Shown here piece after piece: positions 33,574-43,857 of a DNA stretch of 64,000 nucleotides; the first letter of the stretch is position 1; the number at the start of each line of letters is the position of its first letter. The stretch comes from Chloranthus sessilifolius (lineage: Eukaryota > Streptophyta > Magnoliopsida > Chloranthales > Chloranthaceae). The stretch is taken from positions 77,907,765 through 77,971,764 of the forward strand of contig CM037588.1 in assembly GCA_021018995.1 (NCBI GenBank). The letters run 5' to 3'. The notes below the pieces were generated by a model, which was not told the origin of the DNA, made no database searches, and saw only the letters and a list, made by a program, of their open reading frames with translations. The translations under genes and the position numbers were made by a program.

Positions 33574-34087
33574 AATTTAATGTGACTCTAAAGTAATTAA
33601 TTTTTTTTTATAATATACCTTTTAATTTTCATAATTAGTCATGTATAATAAAAATTTGATCATTAGTCATGTACAATGAAAATTAGTCATGTACAATGAA
33701 TCAACTATGTTAAGAGTGATCTGTTCTCTGTTGTGGACTTATATCCTAATATATTTTTGTTGTCTATTAATAAAATTTTCATTTATTAAACAATAAAAAA
33801 GAAAAGAAAAAACTAAAAGCTTTTAGTCGTAATTATGCAATACTTTAATTAGGGATCCATCGTATTATGAAATATGCATCAATAAGCTTTAAATATATTT
33901 TAAAAAAAGTAAAAAAAAAAGAGAAAATCATTAAATTTATTTTTCTTAATTTTTTAGGATTTTTTGAAAAATAAAATAAAAAATTCAATGTATCAAACCG
34001 ATACATTCAATGTATCGCTGATACCCGATACGTGTCGTCTTGGAGGTCAGGACGATACGTATTGGAAAACTGATATTTTGACCCTTG
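33574..34087. other. 3' untranslated and subterminal region of hAT 2
   Basis: AT-rich sequence contains a duplicated GTCATGTA(C/T)AATGAAAATTAGTCATG unit (about 33640-33700), then CGATAC-type subterminal motifs to the inverted terminus. No coding signal is seen. Confidence 0.6.
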
Positions 34088-34095
34088 GATTCAAG

Positions 34096-35166
34096 GGAAT
34101 CATCGGTAGTGTTGAGAGCAGGAGCAACAGTTTACCTTTTGTATCGTCGTTTTGTTGGGACGACCAGAGGAGCAGTAGCGTAGCCGTAACTCGCAGTCGC
34201 CCCCCTCACAGAAGGGAGAGAAGAGAGAGAGAGAGAGAGAGAGAGTGCGTGTGTGTGTGGCGGGTGATTGATAAATTAGAAAAGGAATTTGAAACAAGGT
34301 TTGGGTAGCTGTTCGCACCTACCGAATTACTGAGGGCACTTGTGACTAAAAAAACCAGATTCCAAGTGGCACAAAAGTGACGAATCCCAGAGTCACTAAA
34401 AACAGGAACCGCTATTTGCATCCCCCTATTTACTTTATTTTATTTTATTTTCTTCTCTTTTTTTTGTCATAGGCGCAACCCCTATTTACTTGAAAGAGCT
34501 CATTTACCAAAACTATAAAGTGTGCGGGAGATCCCATCACACGGAGGGATATCATTACTTGAGTGCTTTTAGTAAACAAGTGGATGCGATTAGAGGTTGC
34601 AACTCAAAAATCACGTGCCAGATATCAAACGTGATTTCAAAGTTAATTTTAATTAATTTTGTTATAAATAATTTTGTCTAATCATGTCCTCCCATATAAG
34701 CTGCCTATAAAATTGTCTATAAAATATTATCTACCATATAACATTGTTTGATTGGGATGAAAACGATCTCCATCATATCATTTCTAACATAACGTTTTTT
34801 TTTTGGTTAGGCTACTCTTGGTAATTTTATCATTCGAGTTTTTACCCGGCTCACATTTTTAAGTTGTGTGAAGTGTAAAGTTTCATAACATTGCGTAAAA
34901 GGTCATGCCCAGTGCACATACCATGTGTAACAGGTTTTTTTTTTATGAAAGTTAAGCAGGGTCAGTTGACATTGCTCACCCCAACATAGATCCAACACTG
35001 GATGGGTCATCTGATCCACATGGTGGTCTTCGAGAGGGATCGAGCAATTGAATTGATGGGTAGAGAGAAGCTATGTGTCACAAAGACTTCTGAGGGTGTT
35101 GGCTCATGGGTGAAGAGGGAGTGAATGAGAGAGAGAGAAAGTTTGTGAGATGACATCATCCGAAGG
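34096..35166. other. Flank with GA microsatellite; possible leader exon on minus strand
   Basis: Read on the minus strand, 34270-34120 has (CA)n and (CT)14 runs, then a GC-rich part ending AAAAG|GTAAAC (GT at about 34131). This looks like the CT-rich leader and first donor of a plant gene. No coding exon of such a gene was recognised at lower coordinates. From 34330 to 35166 no gene is seen. Confidence 0.3.
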
Positions 35167-37047
35167 TGTAATAACTCAAATTTTCTTATTTTATTTTAAT
35201 GGTGTTAGATGTGTTTTACACCATGCATGGTGTTAGTGCTCCACACTGGATCTCATCTTCTTTTAAAAAAATTATGATTTTTCCTATATCAAAATTAGAC
35301 TCATTGCGAAGTGCTCGTCGATACGATTCTAACAATATAATTTGGCAATTTCTGATAAGAATATAAAAAGATACGCCCATTTTAAGTGGTGAAACAAGCT
35401 AAAAGGTATAATTATAATTTCGGGAGAGAAACACATATTGTTTCGGTACTTACACAAAGCGCTAAAACAAAACTTTTTCTCAAGCTATTCACGTCACGTA
35501 TGAATTCTTCTTGAGTGAAAAAACTCCTGTTTTATTAAATCTTTTATAAAAAGTCTTAATTAGAGTTAACATAAAACTTTCTACTATTATAAATAAAACT
35601 TTAAAAGCTCTCTACTCTCTATGATCAGAAATTATTCTCTCCCAAGACTTAAGCGAACTGACGTTTTAGGCATCGATCTTTTCAACCTGAACCGTCGTAG
35701 ATTTACTGTTCACTCTTCAAGAGGTGGGTACCCATCAATTCATCGTGTTCTTCTCAGATCCCGTCACTTAGGATGTGTTCGATCACACATCGACGGGTTT
35801 AAATATCTTATTTAATCCTAATATCTCATAAATTAATAAATCTGCATGTTTAATATTTTACTTTCCCTTGAAAATTATATAATTTATAGGTTGGGTAATA
35901 TTTTGTCTCTTTTCAAACAATCATGTTGTTTGACTATTATTATTTTACATTCTATTAGGTCTATATATATATATATATATATATATTATTTTTTTTATGA
36001 AATTTTGGTCTGCATATTTAATATATTATCTTCCTCTTAAATTTACATACTAATTAAACATGAATATCTTTAAGTATGATAAATCTGTATATTTGGTATT
36101 TATTTTTTTTAAAGTTGCATGATTTGTAAGTCGATTTATATTTTATTTCTCTCTTCAAAATAATCTCTTAGTTTGGCTATTTAATATTGTACTTTTCTTT
36201 TAGGTTTTCATATTTAATATTTTATCTTCTTTTAAATCTGTAAAATTAATTAAACTCTAATATTTATAAATCTGATAGATTGACTTATTTGGAATTTCCT
36301 ATTGATATTGTTTATTTCTAAATTTATATAGTTAAAAATTTACTCTTTTATTAAAACTATAATTTTATATTCTTATTTATCTAAAAACTAATTAAGCACT
36401 AACATTTAAACTATACATCTTGTTTATTTAATACCATTAATGACATCTTTAATATGAAGAAGAAAATAAGAAAAACTAATTAAACCCTCAGATATTATAA
36501 ATCTGATATATCTATATAATTAGTAATTTATCCTTCTACTAAAAAACTATAATGATATATTATTATTTATTTAAAATTAATTAAACTCTAAAACTAAATT
36601 ATATTTATATTTTATTTAAAAGAATAATAAATTACACCATCATGAAGTTTCAGGTCCGAACTTGCGACCATGAACCCAAATTCGCGATCACGAACCCGAG
36701 CTCGTGACCATCGATGTACTAGTCTCAGTACTTTAGTCATAACTTTTTACTCTGACCTCGGATTGACGCGATTCTTATGATATTGGAAAGAAGACAATGA
36801 GATTTACAACTTTCTATGAAATAGTCATTTAACGAATCTAAAATTTTAGAGGTCAAAATAGAGTAACAAGTCGAGTTCAATTTTAAATGACTTAAGGCTA
36901 CACAAATTTAGTGTTATTTTTTAATTTTTATGACCAAAATTTATATATATATATATTATATCTTACTTAATGTCTTTCGATCGATGGTCATAATAAATCA
37001 TAATTTAGTGATTATAAATATTTTTTAATTTAATTATCTAATTATAG

Positions 37048-37097
<50 letters not shown>

Positions 37098-38056
37098 ATT
37101 TATCGCTTCAACGCGACCTCTTCGATAATACGAAATATTAGAAATTTGATGCCTCATAAAAATCGAATTCTGACATTCACGTTATTGAAATCACATTAAT
37201 AACTACCCTATCCTATAAGTGCATTAGTGTTATATAAATATTTATATACATATGAACACAATAAAATCTAAATATAAATCTCTGATGTGTGTATGATAAT
37301 GTTATGCTTCTATCTTTGTCATGATATATGAGTTATGGACATGTTAGGTCATATATACGCGAGTATATGAGATCATACCTATACTTGGGGGTGGTGATTC
37401 ACCGATATGGAATCAAAGAAAGGAATATATCATATTCACATGCCTTACAACTTATGATGGTATGGGACATCATGATGAGTCGGGTAAGTGCGAATTCAGT
37501 ATAACCTTATATACGGTGGTATATGAGGTGACTCTATCACCCCGAGTTTTAATATGATAGGATAAGATATGAATTAGGATATGAGGTTTGACCCTTAAGC
37601 CTTAACTGTAGTGAGGTTTCTTTTACAGTCATGTGAACCTTTTCCTTAGAAAGCGTAATTTAGGAAAGTTACTTTACTATAGCTCGTCCTAAGATTAAGT
37701 TGTAAGATATGAGTATAAGTATGAGATAAGATAAGTTACGAGTACGATAATAAGATACTGTTGTGTAGGTCAGCAATAGATTAAGAAATTAAGTCTGTAC
37801 ATATTGTTTCTTGCATAGCCACTGTAAGGTCAATAACGTCTTACAGCCAAGACGGGTCTCTGTGAGACAATATGAGTATGATCATAAGTGTGAGTAGGTT
37901 GTGAGTACGTGTGACCATTTATGTCTCCCCATTGGACTGGATGGAGGAGTATGAGTATAATACGAGGGCATTATGATATGGTGGTGTGATATTATGGTGA
38001 CCCTCACATGGTAGCTTGAGCCGCGACTTTGGCACAAATCGTTTAGGATTTAATAA
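35167..38056 (+). repeat. Truncated second copy of the 3.3-kb LTR
   Basis: It starts TGTAATAACTCAAATTTTC and is collinear with 22225-about 24740. Shared landmarks are CAAAATTAGACTCATTGC..AAGTGCTCGTCGATACGATTC, CTTCAACGCGACCTCTTCGA, and TCACCCCGAGTTTTAATA. Similarity stops at CGTTTAGGATTT (38040-38051), so roughly the last 790 bp are missing. A long (TA)n run at 37050-37095 and other insertions make it longer than the matching part of the solo LTR. More diverged than a recent duplicate would be. Confidence 0.85.
37050..37095. repeat. (TA)n microsatellite
   Basis: An uninterrupted run of about 23 TA units inside the truncated LTR. The homologous site in the solo LTR (about 23700) has only a short ATATATAT. 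Confidence 0.9.
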
Positions 38057-38594
38057 GACAATCTTTTATAATGCAATCGGGATTTTAAACTGTTGATTAA
38101 CTAGTAAAATATTGCAACAACTAATTACTGATACACATGATCACGTCCATCTCTCATAAACCATAATATACATAACATTCTTGGCTTCTCAATCATTTTT
38201 TACACAATTCAGCTTCTATGAGGTCCCAACAATTTAATTATTTACCTTGGACCTCATATATCAGGTCAATCCGTGCTTTATATCTAAAAGGTAAGGGTTT
38301 TTAAGGAGGCTCCACATTATCGTGTGGGTGCTCCCAAATTTTTGAGGTGCCAATAATAATTGCCCACTCACTTTCAAAATAAGAACCCCAGGTCCTAAGA
38401 GGCATTTAAATTATATCTTTCGGCCCATGGGTTCAGGCCAATTGGGGTTTCTAGACCCAATTTATCCAATTCCAGCAATGTGACCAATAGGTCTAAATAA
38501 GTCCATTTTCGGTTGGTCAAACTTATGGTCAGTCAAGAGATGATCAATCCAAGGTTCATCAGTAGTTACTGAGACCACATCAATTATCATCATT
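38057..38594. other. No gene seen
   Basis: This is AT-rich DNA between the truncated LTR and the inverted repeat. The 150-codon minus frame starting at 38914 is driven by repeats and has no domain. Confidence 0.45.
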
Positions 38595-38664
38595 ATTGGT
38601 ACGCGATTTGCGGGAACGCTCTCGGATTTGGGAAAATGGCCCAATGTGGTCACTTGGGACTCGG

Positions 38665-39005
38665 TTTGTAAAGGGGGTGAATGTACACTAGCAACAAACA
38701 AACTTGCTAGTGGGTGGTTTGGCAACAAGCAGACGTACTGAGTGTCAGTAACAACCAGACTTACTAACACTGAAATTATGGGTAATGCAGCAAACAAGCC
38801 TGCAGAACCAATGTCAGTGACAAACAATCTCACTTTGACATAAAATATGAATAAAAGTGAATTAGCAACAAACAGACTTGTTAATAAACCTACAAACATA
38901 GATGTTAGTGACAAACATACCCACTAATATCCTGCAAAAAGAGTGTCAGTGACAAACAGACTCACTAACAAAATAAAGTATTTTATAAAAAAGGCAGTAG
39001 CAAAC
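38665..39005. repeat. Imperfect GTCAGTGACAAACAGACTCACTAAC repeats
   Basis: About six degenerate units of 40-60 bp share AGCAACAAACAGACTTGCTA or GTCAGTGACAAACAGACT. This array is absent from the right arm of the inverted repeat, so it is a later expansion. Confidence 0.7.
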
Positions 39006-39284
39006 AGACCGAATAACTTGATTTGTAATCACCACCTACAGATATTTATCAACACTGTAGAACATCACTAATCGCGAGGTTTGGGGAATTGTCGATTGGA
39101 CTCCTATACTAAACACCAGTCTGCTGGTTTTAGTAGCTAGGGTTGCCTAATTTTAGCTAATTCTAAAATTTAACCTCGTTTCCGACCCCTTGGAGTATAC
39201 AAAGTGTTCGAACAACCATTTTACTTCTCGATTTCTGGAAAAGCCAACATTTTTCAAAAATCCCAAAATCTCACAACTTGGGAA

Positions 39285-39710
39285 TTATACGTTGGTCATC
39301 CAGTGTATAATTGATTATACGTTGGAGGCCCAACGTATATTTGGACCCAGCCCGGTCCCATCCTGGTTTCCAATTATATGTTGGAGTTCCAGCGTATAAT
39401 TGAATATACGTTGGGTTCGTAGCCTATAATTAGTCCTCACAGACTAGGAGACCCGGCTGGACTAGATAGCTTTTAAGTCGACTCAATAAGCTGTGTCTTA
39501 TCCAAATTGTCGATTATACATTGTATCCACAACGTATAATCCAAAAGAGCCCTACTTAGACTCTGAGTCCAAGCACAGCCGGTCACCTTGACCAACTTCC
39601 TCGAAACCGCTCGAATTATAAGTTGGTGCCACATCGCATAATTCATTATACGATGGATTCCAAGTGTATAATCTGAAACATATGATGGACTTCTAACGTA
39701 TAATTTGTCA
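39285..39710. repeat. Array of eight hairpins, arms like TTATACGTTGG / CCAACGTATAA
   Basis: Inverted pairs with 4-6-base loops occur at about 39285-39310, 39315-39340, 39372-39402, 39402-39432, 39512-39541, 39614-39645, 39644-39673 and 39679-39708. The best (39316-39339) has perfect 10-bp arms TATACGTTGG/CCAACGTATA. The array ends just upstream of the TATA box at 39715, i.e. in the U3 of an LTR. Confidence 0.8.
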
Positions 39711-39714
39711 AACC

Positions 39715-39724
39715 TATAAATAGG
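39715..39724 (+). promoter_or_regulatory. TATA box of the gypsy-like LTR
   Basis: CCTATAAATAGGC is a strong plant TATA element. It is followed by a pyrimidine-rich leader-like sequence, directly downstream of the hairpin array. Confidence 0.6.
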
Positions 39725-40985
39725 CTCCTACCCCATTCTTTCTCCACACATTATTCACTTGCTTATTCTCTTTGGAACTCTCGAGGTTGGCTCTGAGATT
39801 CCGAACTACAACTAAGTTGAACTCTAAGTGCTTGGGCTTAAAACTTTAATTTTCTTCTAGGAATCTTGCTGAGTATTTGTTCTAGTTGGGGTGGCCCTTC
39901 TACTTTGATTCTCAAGCGGTCCTAAGAGAGGTAAGACTAACCCTATAGCTGATCCTTAGGAAACCCATGCCGAAAATTCTAACTTAGATCCAATTAGGTC
40001 CACACTCGTGCATATTTTCAAAACAATCATAACCATTAAACAAATTTGTCCAAGGGAGCCAACAGAGGGTACTTGGGGACGGGCTCGATCCTCCCGCGCA
40101 CAACTGGCCAACACATCCCTTTAGTTAGATCATTTACTAGGAATAGAAAAACTCTAAATTAGTTAAAACCTTAGGCAACCTTAGCTACTAAAGCCGACAA
40201 ATCGATATTTAGCATAGGAGTCCAACCCATAAACCCCCCACTCCATCCTCACGATCAATGGTGTTGTACAGTGTCGATAAACATCTATAAATGGCGATTA
40301 CAAGTCAGGTATGTTATTTAATTCGGTTACAACTAACAATATCTCTCTGTAGCTGCATAAAAATACATTTATTTATTGTTAAACTCTCTTCGCCCCCTTT
40401 TGCAAACAGAGTGTCGTGTGACCACATTGGGTCATTTTCCCAAATCCGAGAGGGTTCTCAAAAACGTGTACCAACAGACTAGCAATCATGATGAGACTCC
40501 TTTTGCTAGGATTGCCTCAGTTTTATTTAATTTGGGATATTTTCAATGTTTTCTTTTTTTTCTTTCTTATCACTTTTTCTCACACACTAACACGCATATT
40601 AGGCATTTTTAGCATCCATTCTCTTATTATCCCCCTCTAGTGTGAAGGAGTCGGTGTGATCATCCTTACATGGATTCGATCCGAGGAACTTCTTACATAT
40701 AAGACCTCTTGTAAGACCTAATCAGATGAAGATTGTACCCACTCCCCGTTGACCAAGAAAAAACCTAATATTTGGTAAGGAAAGCCTAGGTACCTAGAGT
40801 AGAATAAGAAAATCCCTTTCATCCTAGTTCCAAAAATCCCATGAGATTGTGTTCTCGTACAAATGCCATTTTCAAAAAGCAAAAAAAAAAATGTTTGGAA
40901 TTCGAAATTAGACTTTAGAAATAACAACTCACTATTATGGGGCTACCATGATAATCCCGAACATGATGTTAGACCATCCTACTAG

Positions 40986-42240
40986 ATGGTCGAAGATCAT
41001 CCTCAGATTAACATGGCCAACAAAGGTGAAGATTCACCCTTCACTCCTTCAGCAAAAAATAGTCGCAACAACAGAAGGGAAAGTGGTATTGGGCTGAACT
41101 ACACCGCCGAGGAAATTGTAAATCTCAATGCCCATACGTTGTCAAAGGGAGAAAAAGGATCCGAGATTCTACTTCAAGCCATGACTGGTTTGTACCAAGG
41201 CATCCTTGACCAACAGGTTGTGGATGATTAAGGGCGCCTAGTTGGTGAACGTGTACATTCAGGAAACGAATGTAAAGAGAGGTTGCCACCTCCTCCACGT
41301 GTCCTGACACCCCTAGAATCACCTAACATGCATACTTCCCACACATTATTCAATAATAATTGTTGAGGTCCACTTCTCCCTAAGGCATCTAAAAGGAATA
41401 CCACCATAAACATGGAGGACCTTACCCAGATTCTGGATGGCAATATGGCTAAGAGAGAACATCCAAAACACTCTTTTGAATTCGATAAATTCTGCCGAGA
41501 TATCAAGTTTACCATACCTATCAGCTTTAGGCCCCCAAAATTTAATAGGTATAAAGGAGCGGGAAACCGGAATCATTAAATGACACTATTCTACAATGAC
41601 TGTCGACCAATACACGACAATCATGGACTTCTCCTTCATTACTTTCAAAGATCTTTATAAGGAGAAGCCCTTGATTGGTTCACCACTTCACCTTTGAGAA
41701 AAATTGAGACGTCTGATGATCTGGCCAATAGATTTCTAGAACAATACAAACATCTAACTCATGAAGAAATCAGTCTCTCAGCGACTTGATGACTATAAAA
41801 TAAGAAGAGGAGGAAGACTTTGTGACCTTCGTTCGCCATTGGAAAAGGCTTACCGCTCAAGCAGGGTATCAAATGAAAGAAAAAGACGTCATAATCAATA
41901 ATACCCGAGAGCCCCTTCAAAGTGCTCTTATACTAAGCAACTACCCTAACTTCTCTAGCCTCTATTTACGTGCTTTGCGCATACAATGTCACATAAAAGA
42001 TGTGGACTTTAATTTCTCCGTAATAACATCTATGGGAACCTCCTTTAACGACCATAAAGCAAAGGCTTTAAATAAAAATATAGGCCCTAAACAAATCAAC
42101 ACAAACCAAGAATAGAACTATATAAACTCCCGCCCATATAATCAGAATGATAAAAAATAAAACAAATACACGAACCAAAACCCTAACCAAAATCAACATC
42201 TACACTAGAATCAAAACCAATACCCCAAAACTAACATAGG
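40986..42240 (+). pseudogene. Ty3/gypsy gag, truncated by the Ogre insertion
   Basis: The frame from ATG 40986 (N-terminal spacer, stop at 41229) continues through stops to a gag core. It shows ISFRPPKFNRYKGAGN at about 41521-41568, an (L)HYFQRSL.GEALDWFTTSPL segment at about 41639-41695, then RFLEQYKHLTHEEISLSA at about 41731-41785. The C-terminus is Asn/Gln-rich. Reading stops at 42240, exactly where the Ogre LTR begins. The missing zinc-knuckle and pol parts should lie beyond the right edge of the window. Confidence 0.75.
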
Positions 42241-42973
42241 TGTGCGAGCATGGATCCTCTCGGACCCGTCGCGGCGATGCACTAGCGATGGAATAAAATG
42301 CAGAGTCGCCACTCGGAGCTTTTGGTGACCCGAGAAACCTTTAAATCAATATTTTGAGCACCGAAATGCTAAATATGACTCTGATTTACCGGTCTTTGCC
42401 AAAGGCTCTAGGGTAGGGGCTTCAGTTATCGATCAGGAAGGGTTTAGGCACCCGATCAACCTGCACGCAGCGGTCTCTATCTATGGCCAAAAATGAAAAT
42501 AAATGGGCGGAGCTTCCCCTTGCCTGAAGGCAATATGGTCCTATCAAGCTTTGGGCCAAACCAAAATTTCGACGGCGTAACGGCTTGAATCCTTGGACAG
42601 AGGAAACACCAAGAAGGTAGAGGAAGAGAGGGGTGAGCCGGAGCTCACGGGCCCTTGTTGCACCGTGGGAGACCTTCGCTTCGGCGTGCTTCCGATGGCT
42701 TTAAATGGCTTAAACGGTAGAAGAATAGGTTCTAATGCTAGGATTCGGTAGATAGGAGGTGTGGGATGAAGCTAGGGACTAAGCTTTAACTAAAAGAGGT
42801 GATCTAATGGTTGAAAAGGGTTGAAAAGGATGATCTATGCATGCTGGAATTCTGGTTGAAGAAATAAGAAAAGAACTTTCTCTCACTAGGGCTCTCTCTC
42901 TCCTAACTCAAGCTTTCACCCTAATCTTTTCAACCTTGATTTTTTTAACCCTTTTACAAAGAGGGGGGCCTCT

Positions 42974-42982
42974 CTATTTATA
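42974..42982 (-). promoter_or_regulatory. TATA box of the Ogre-like LTR
   Basis: On the minus strand this reads CTATAAATAGAGAGG. It lies in the middle of the LTR, about 290 bp downstream of the last hairpin in element orientation, the position expected at the U3/R border. Confidence 0.6.
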
Positions 42983-43260
42983 GAGAAGAGATGGGTTAGA
43001 GGGTTTCTTAAGAGCTAATTTATTTAGCAATTAGGTAATCCTCCATCTAAGGTTTTTTAGGTTTTTAGGGTCCTAGAGGTTTGGGAAATTGGTTTCAATG
43101 GCGGATGATGGGGTGAGACCATGGGTAACTTAAGGGTTGCCAATAAGTTCAAAGGTGGTGTAACCAACCTCAAGACACCCACCTTAACCAAGGGGATGGT
43201 CAAAGGGTCAAACCAGATGAAAAAAATTCAAAAATTTAATGACAGATACTGTAGCTAAGC

Positions 43261-43476
43261 TAGGCGTATATATTACATACGCCCAATTTATGCACAGTGA
43301 AATTCAAGAAAACCAGGGGGAATCTGAGAAGATGGGTGCCCGTGTTGGTGGTCACCTATGCTGGGCGTATGTATTATATATGCCTACCAAATTTTTAAAA
43401 TGCCAGCGTATATAATACATACATACCGACTAAATCTGGGGCCAAATTTGCTGGGCGTATGTAATACATATACGCC
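43261..43476. repeat. Hairpin cluster A (LTR)
   Basis: Four palindromes of the GGCGTATATA/TATATACGCC family are at 43263-43283, 43364-43384, about 43404-43428 (degenerate) and 43453-43475. Some carry one or two arm mismatches. Confidence 0.85.
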
Positions 43477-43844
43477 TGAGCAAAAAGTCATGATTTTATG
43501 TGATCCTTCAAACGGTCATAACATTTGAACCACAACTCCAAATTAGGTGATCTTTAGCTCGTTGGAAAGCTTGAGAAGTTCTCTTTCCAATGGTATGTGG
43601 CTCATCCTCAGCAGTGGTCTGTATAAAAATTTGTAACTCTCCTCCCATCAAATGAGTCTGGGAAGGGATCCTGGGGTTTAGGGGTGATCTCTAAGGGTTG
43701 GGGGAATGGTTCTAATGGGTTCTAGGGGATTCCTAAAGGTCTGGATAGATTTCCAAGGGTTCAAGGGTGCCATCAAAAGCACAAGGGTGCATTTCTCTCG
43801 GAGTATAGACTGATCGGGCCTTGGGCCGAATTTGGGTGTCTATA

Positions 43845-43857
43845 GATGCCCCTCTTT
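43845..43857 (-). other. Polypurine tract of Ogre-like element
   Basis: On the minus strand, AAAGAGGGGCATC immediately precedes the LTR start. A near-identical purine tract with this GGGGCATC ending is typical of Tat-lineage elements. Confidence 0.75.

Larger units (their letters stand above)
28042..34087 (+). mobile_element. hAT-superfamily DNA transposon 2 (BED/DUF659 type)
   Basis: The left end CATGGGTCAAAAAATC and the inverted right end CAAGGGTCAAAATATC match at 14 of 16 bases. The flanks are AATTCAAG (28034-28041) and GATTCAAG (34088-34095), an 8-bp target duplication with one change. CGATACGTATCG-type subterminal palindromes are packed at both ends (28060-28290 and 33990-34070). The 6-kb element encodes an intron-containing, decayed hAT transposase. 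Confidence 0.92.
38595..40475. repeat. Inverted repeat around an LTR-like core
   Basis: The left arm (38595-39175) and right arm (about 40160-40475) are reverse complements in blocks. GGAAAATGGCCCAATGTGGTC and AGGTTT..TAGTAGCTAGGGTTGCCTAA on the left pair with GACCACATTGGGTCATTTTC and TTAGGCAACCTTAGCTACTA on the right. The left arm is longer because of an expanded repeat at 38665-39005. The roughly 980-bp centre holds hairpins, a TATA box and a leader-like region. I read this as two related gypsy 5' ends in opposite orientation, or an inversion-duplication. Confidence 0.7.
42241..43844 (-). repeat. 3' LTR of Ogre-like element
   Basis: In element orientation it begins at 43844 with TATAGACACCC (Tat LTRs usually start TGTAGACACC; the G-to-A change is inferred) and ends at 42241 with CTCGCACA. 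It has hairpin cluster A (43261-43476) upstream of a TATA box (42982-42974). The right-hand copy at 63923-64000 confirms the left boundary: both read TGTGCGAGCATGGATCC followed by the same sequence. Confidence 0.85.

Noticed and set aside
33964-34308. 114-codon plus-strand frame
   Set aside because: It runs across the end of hAT 2 into flanking DNA and a GA microsatellite, so it cannot be an old gene.
38462-38914. 150-codon minus-strand frame rich in hydrophobic residues
   Set aside because: It is generated by the imperfect GTCAGTGACAAACAGACT repeat and is not conserved in the other arm.
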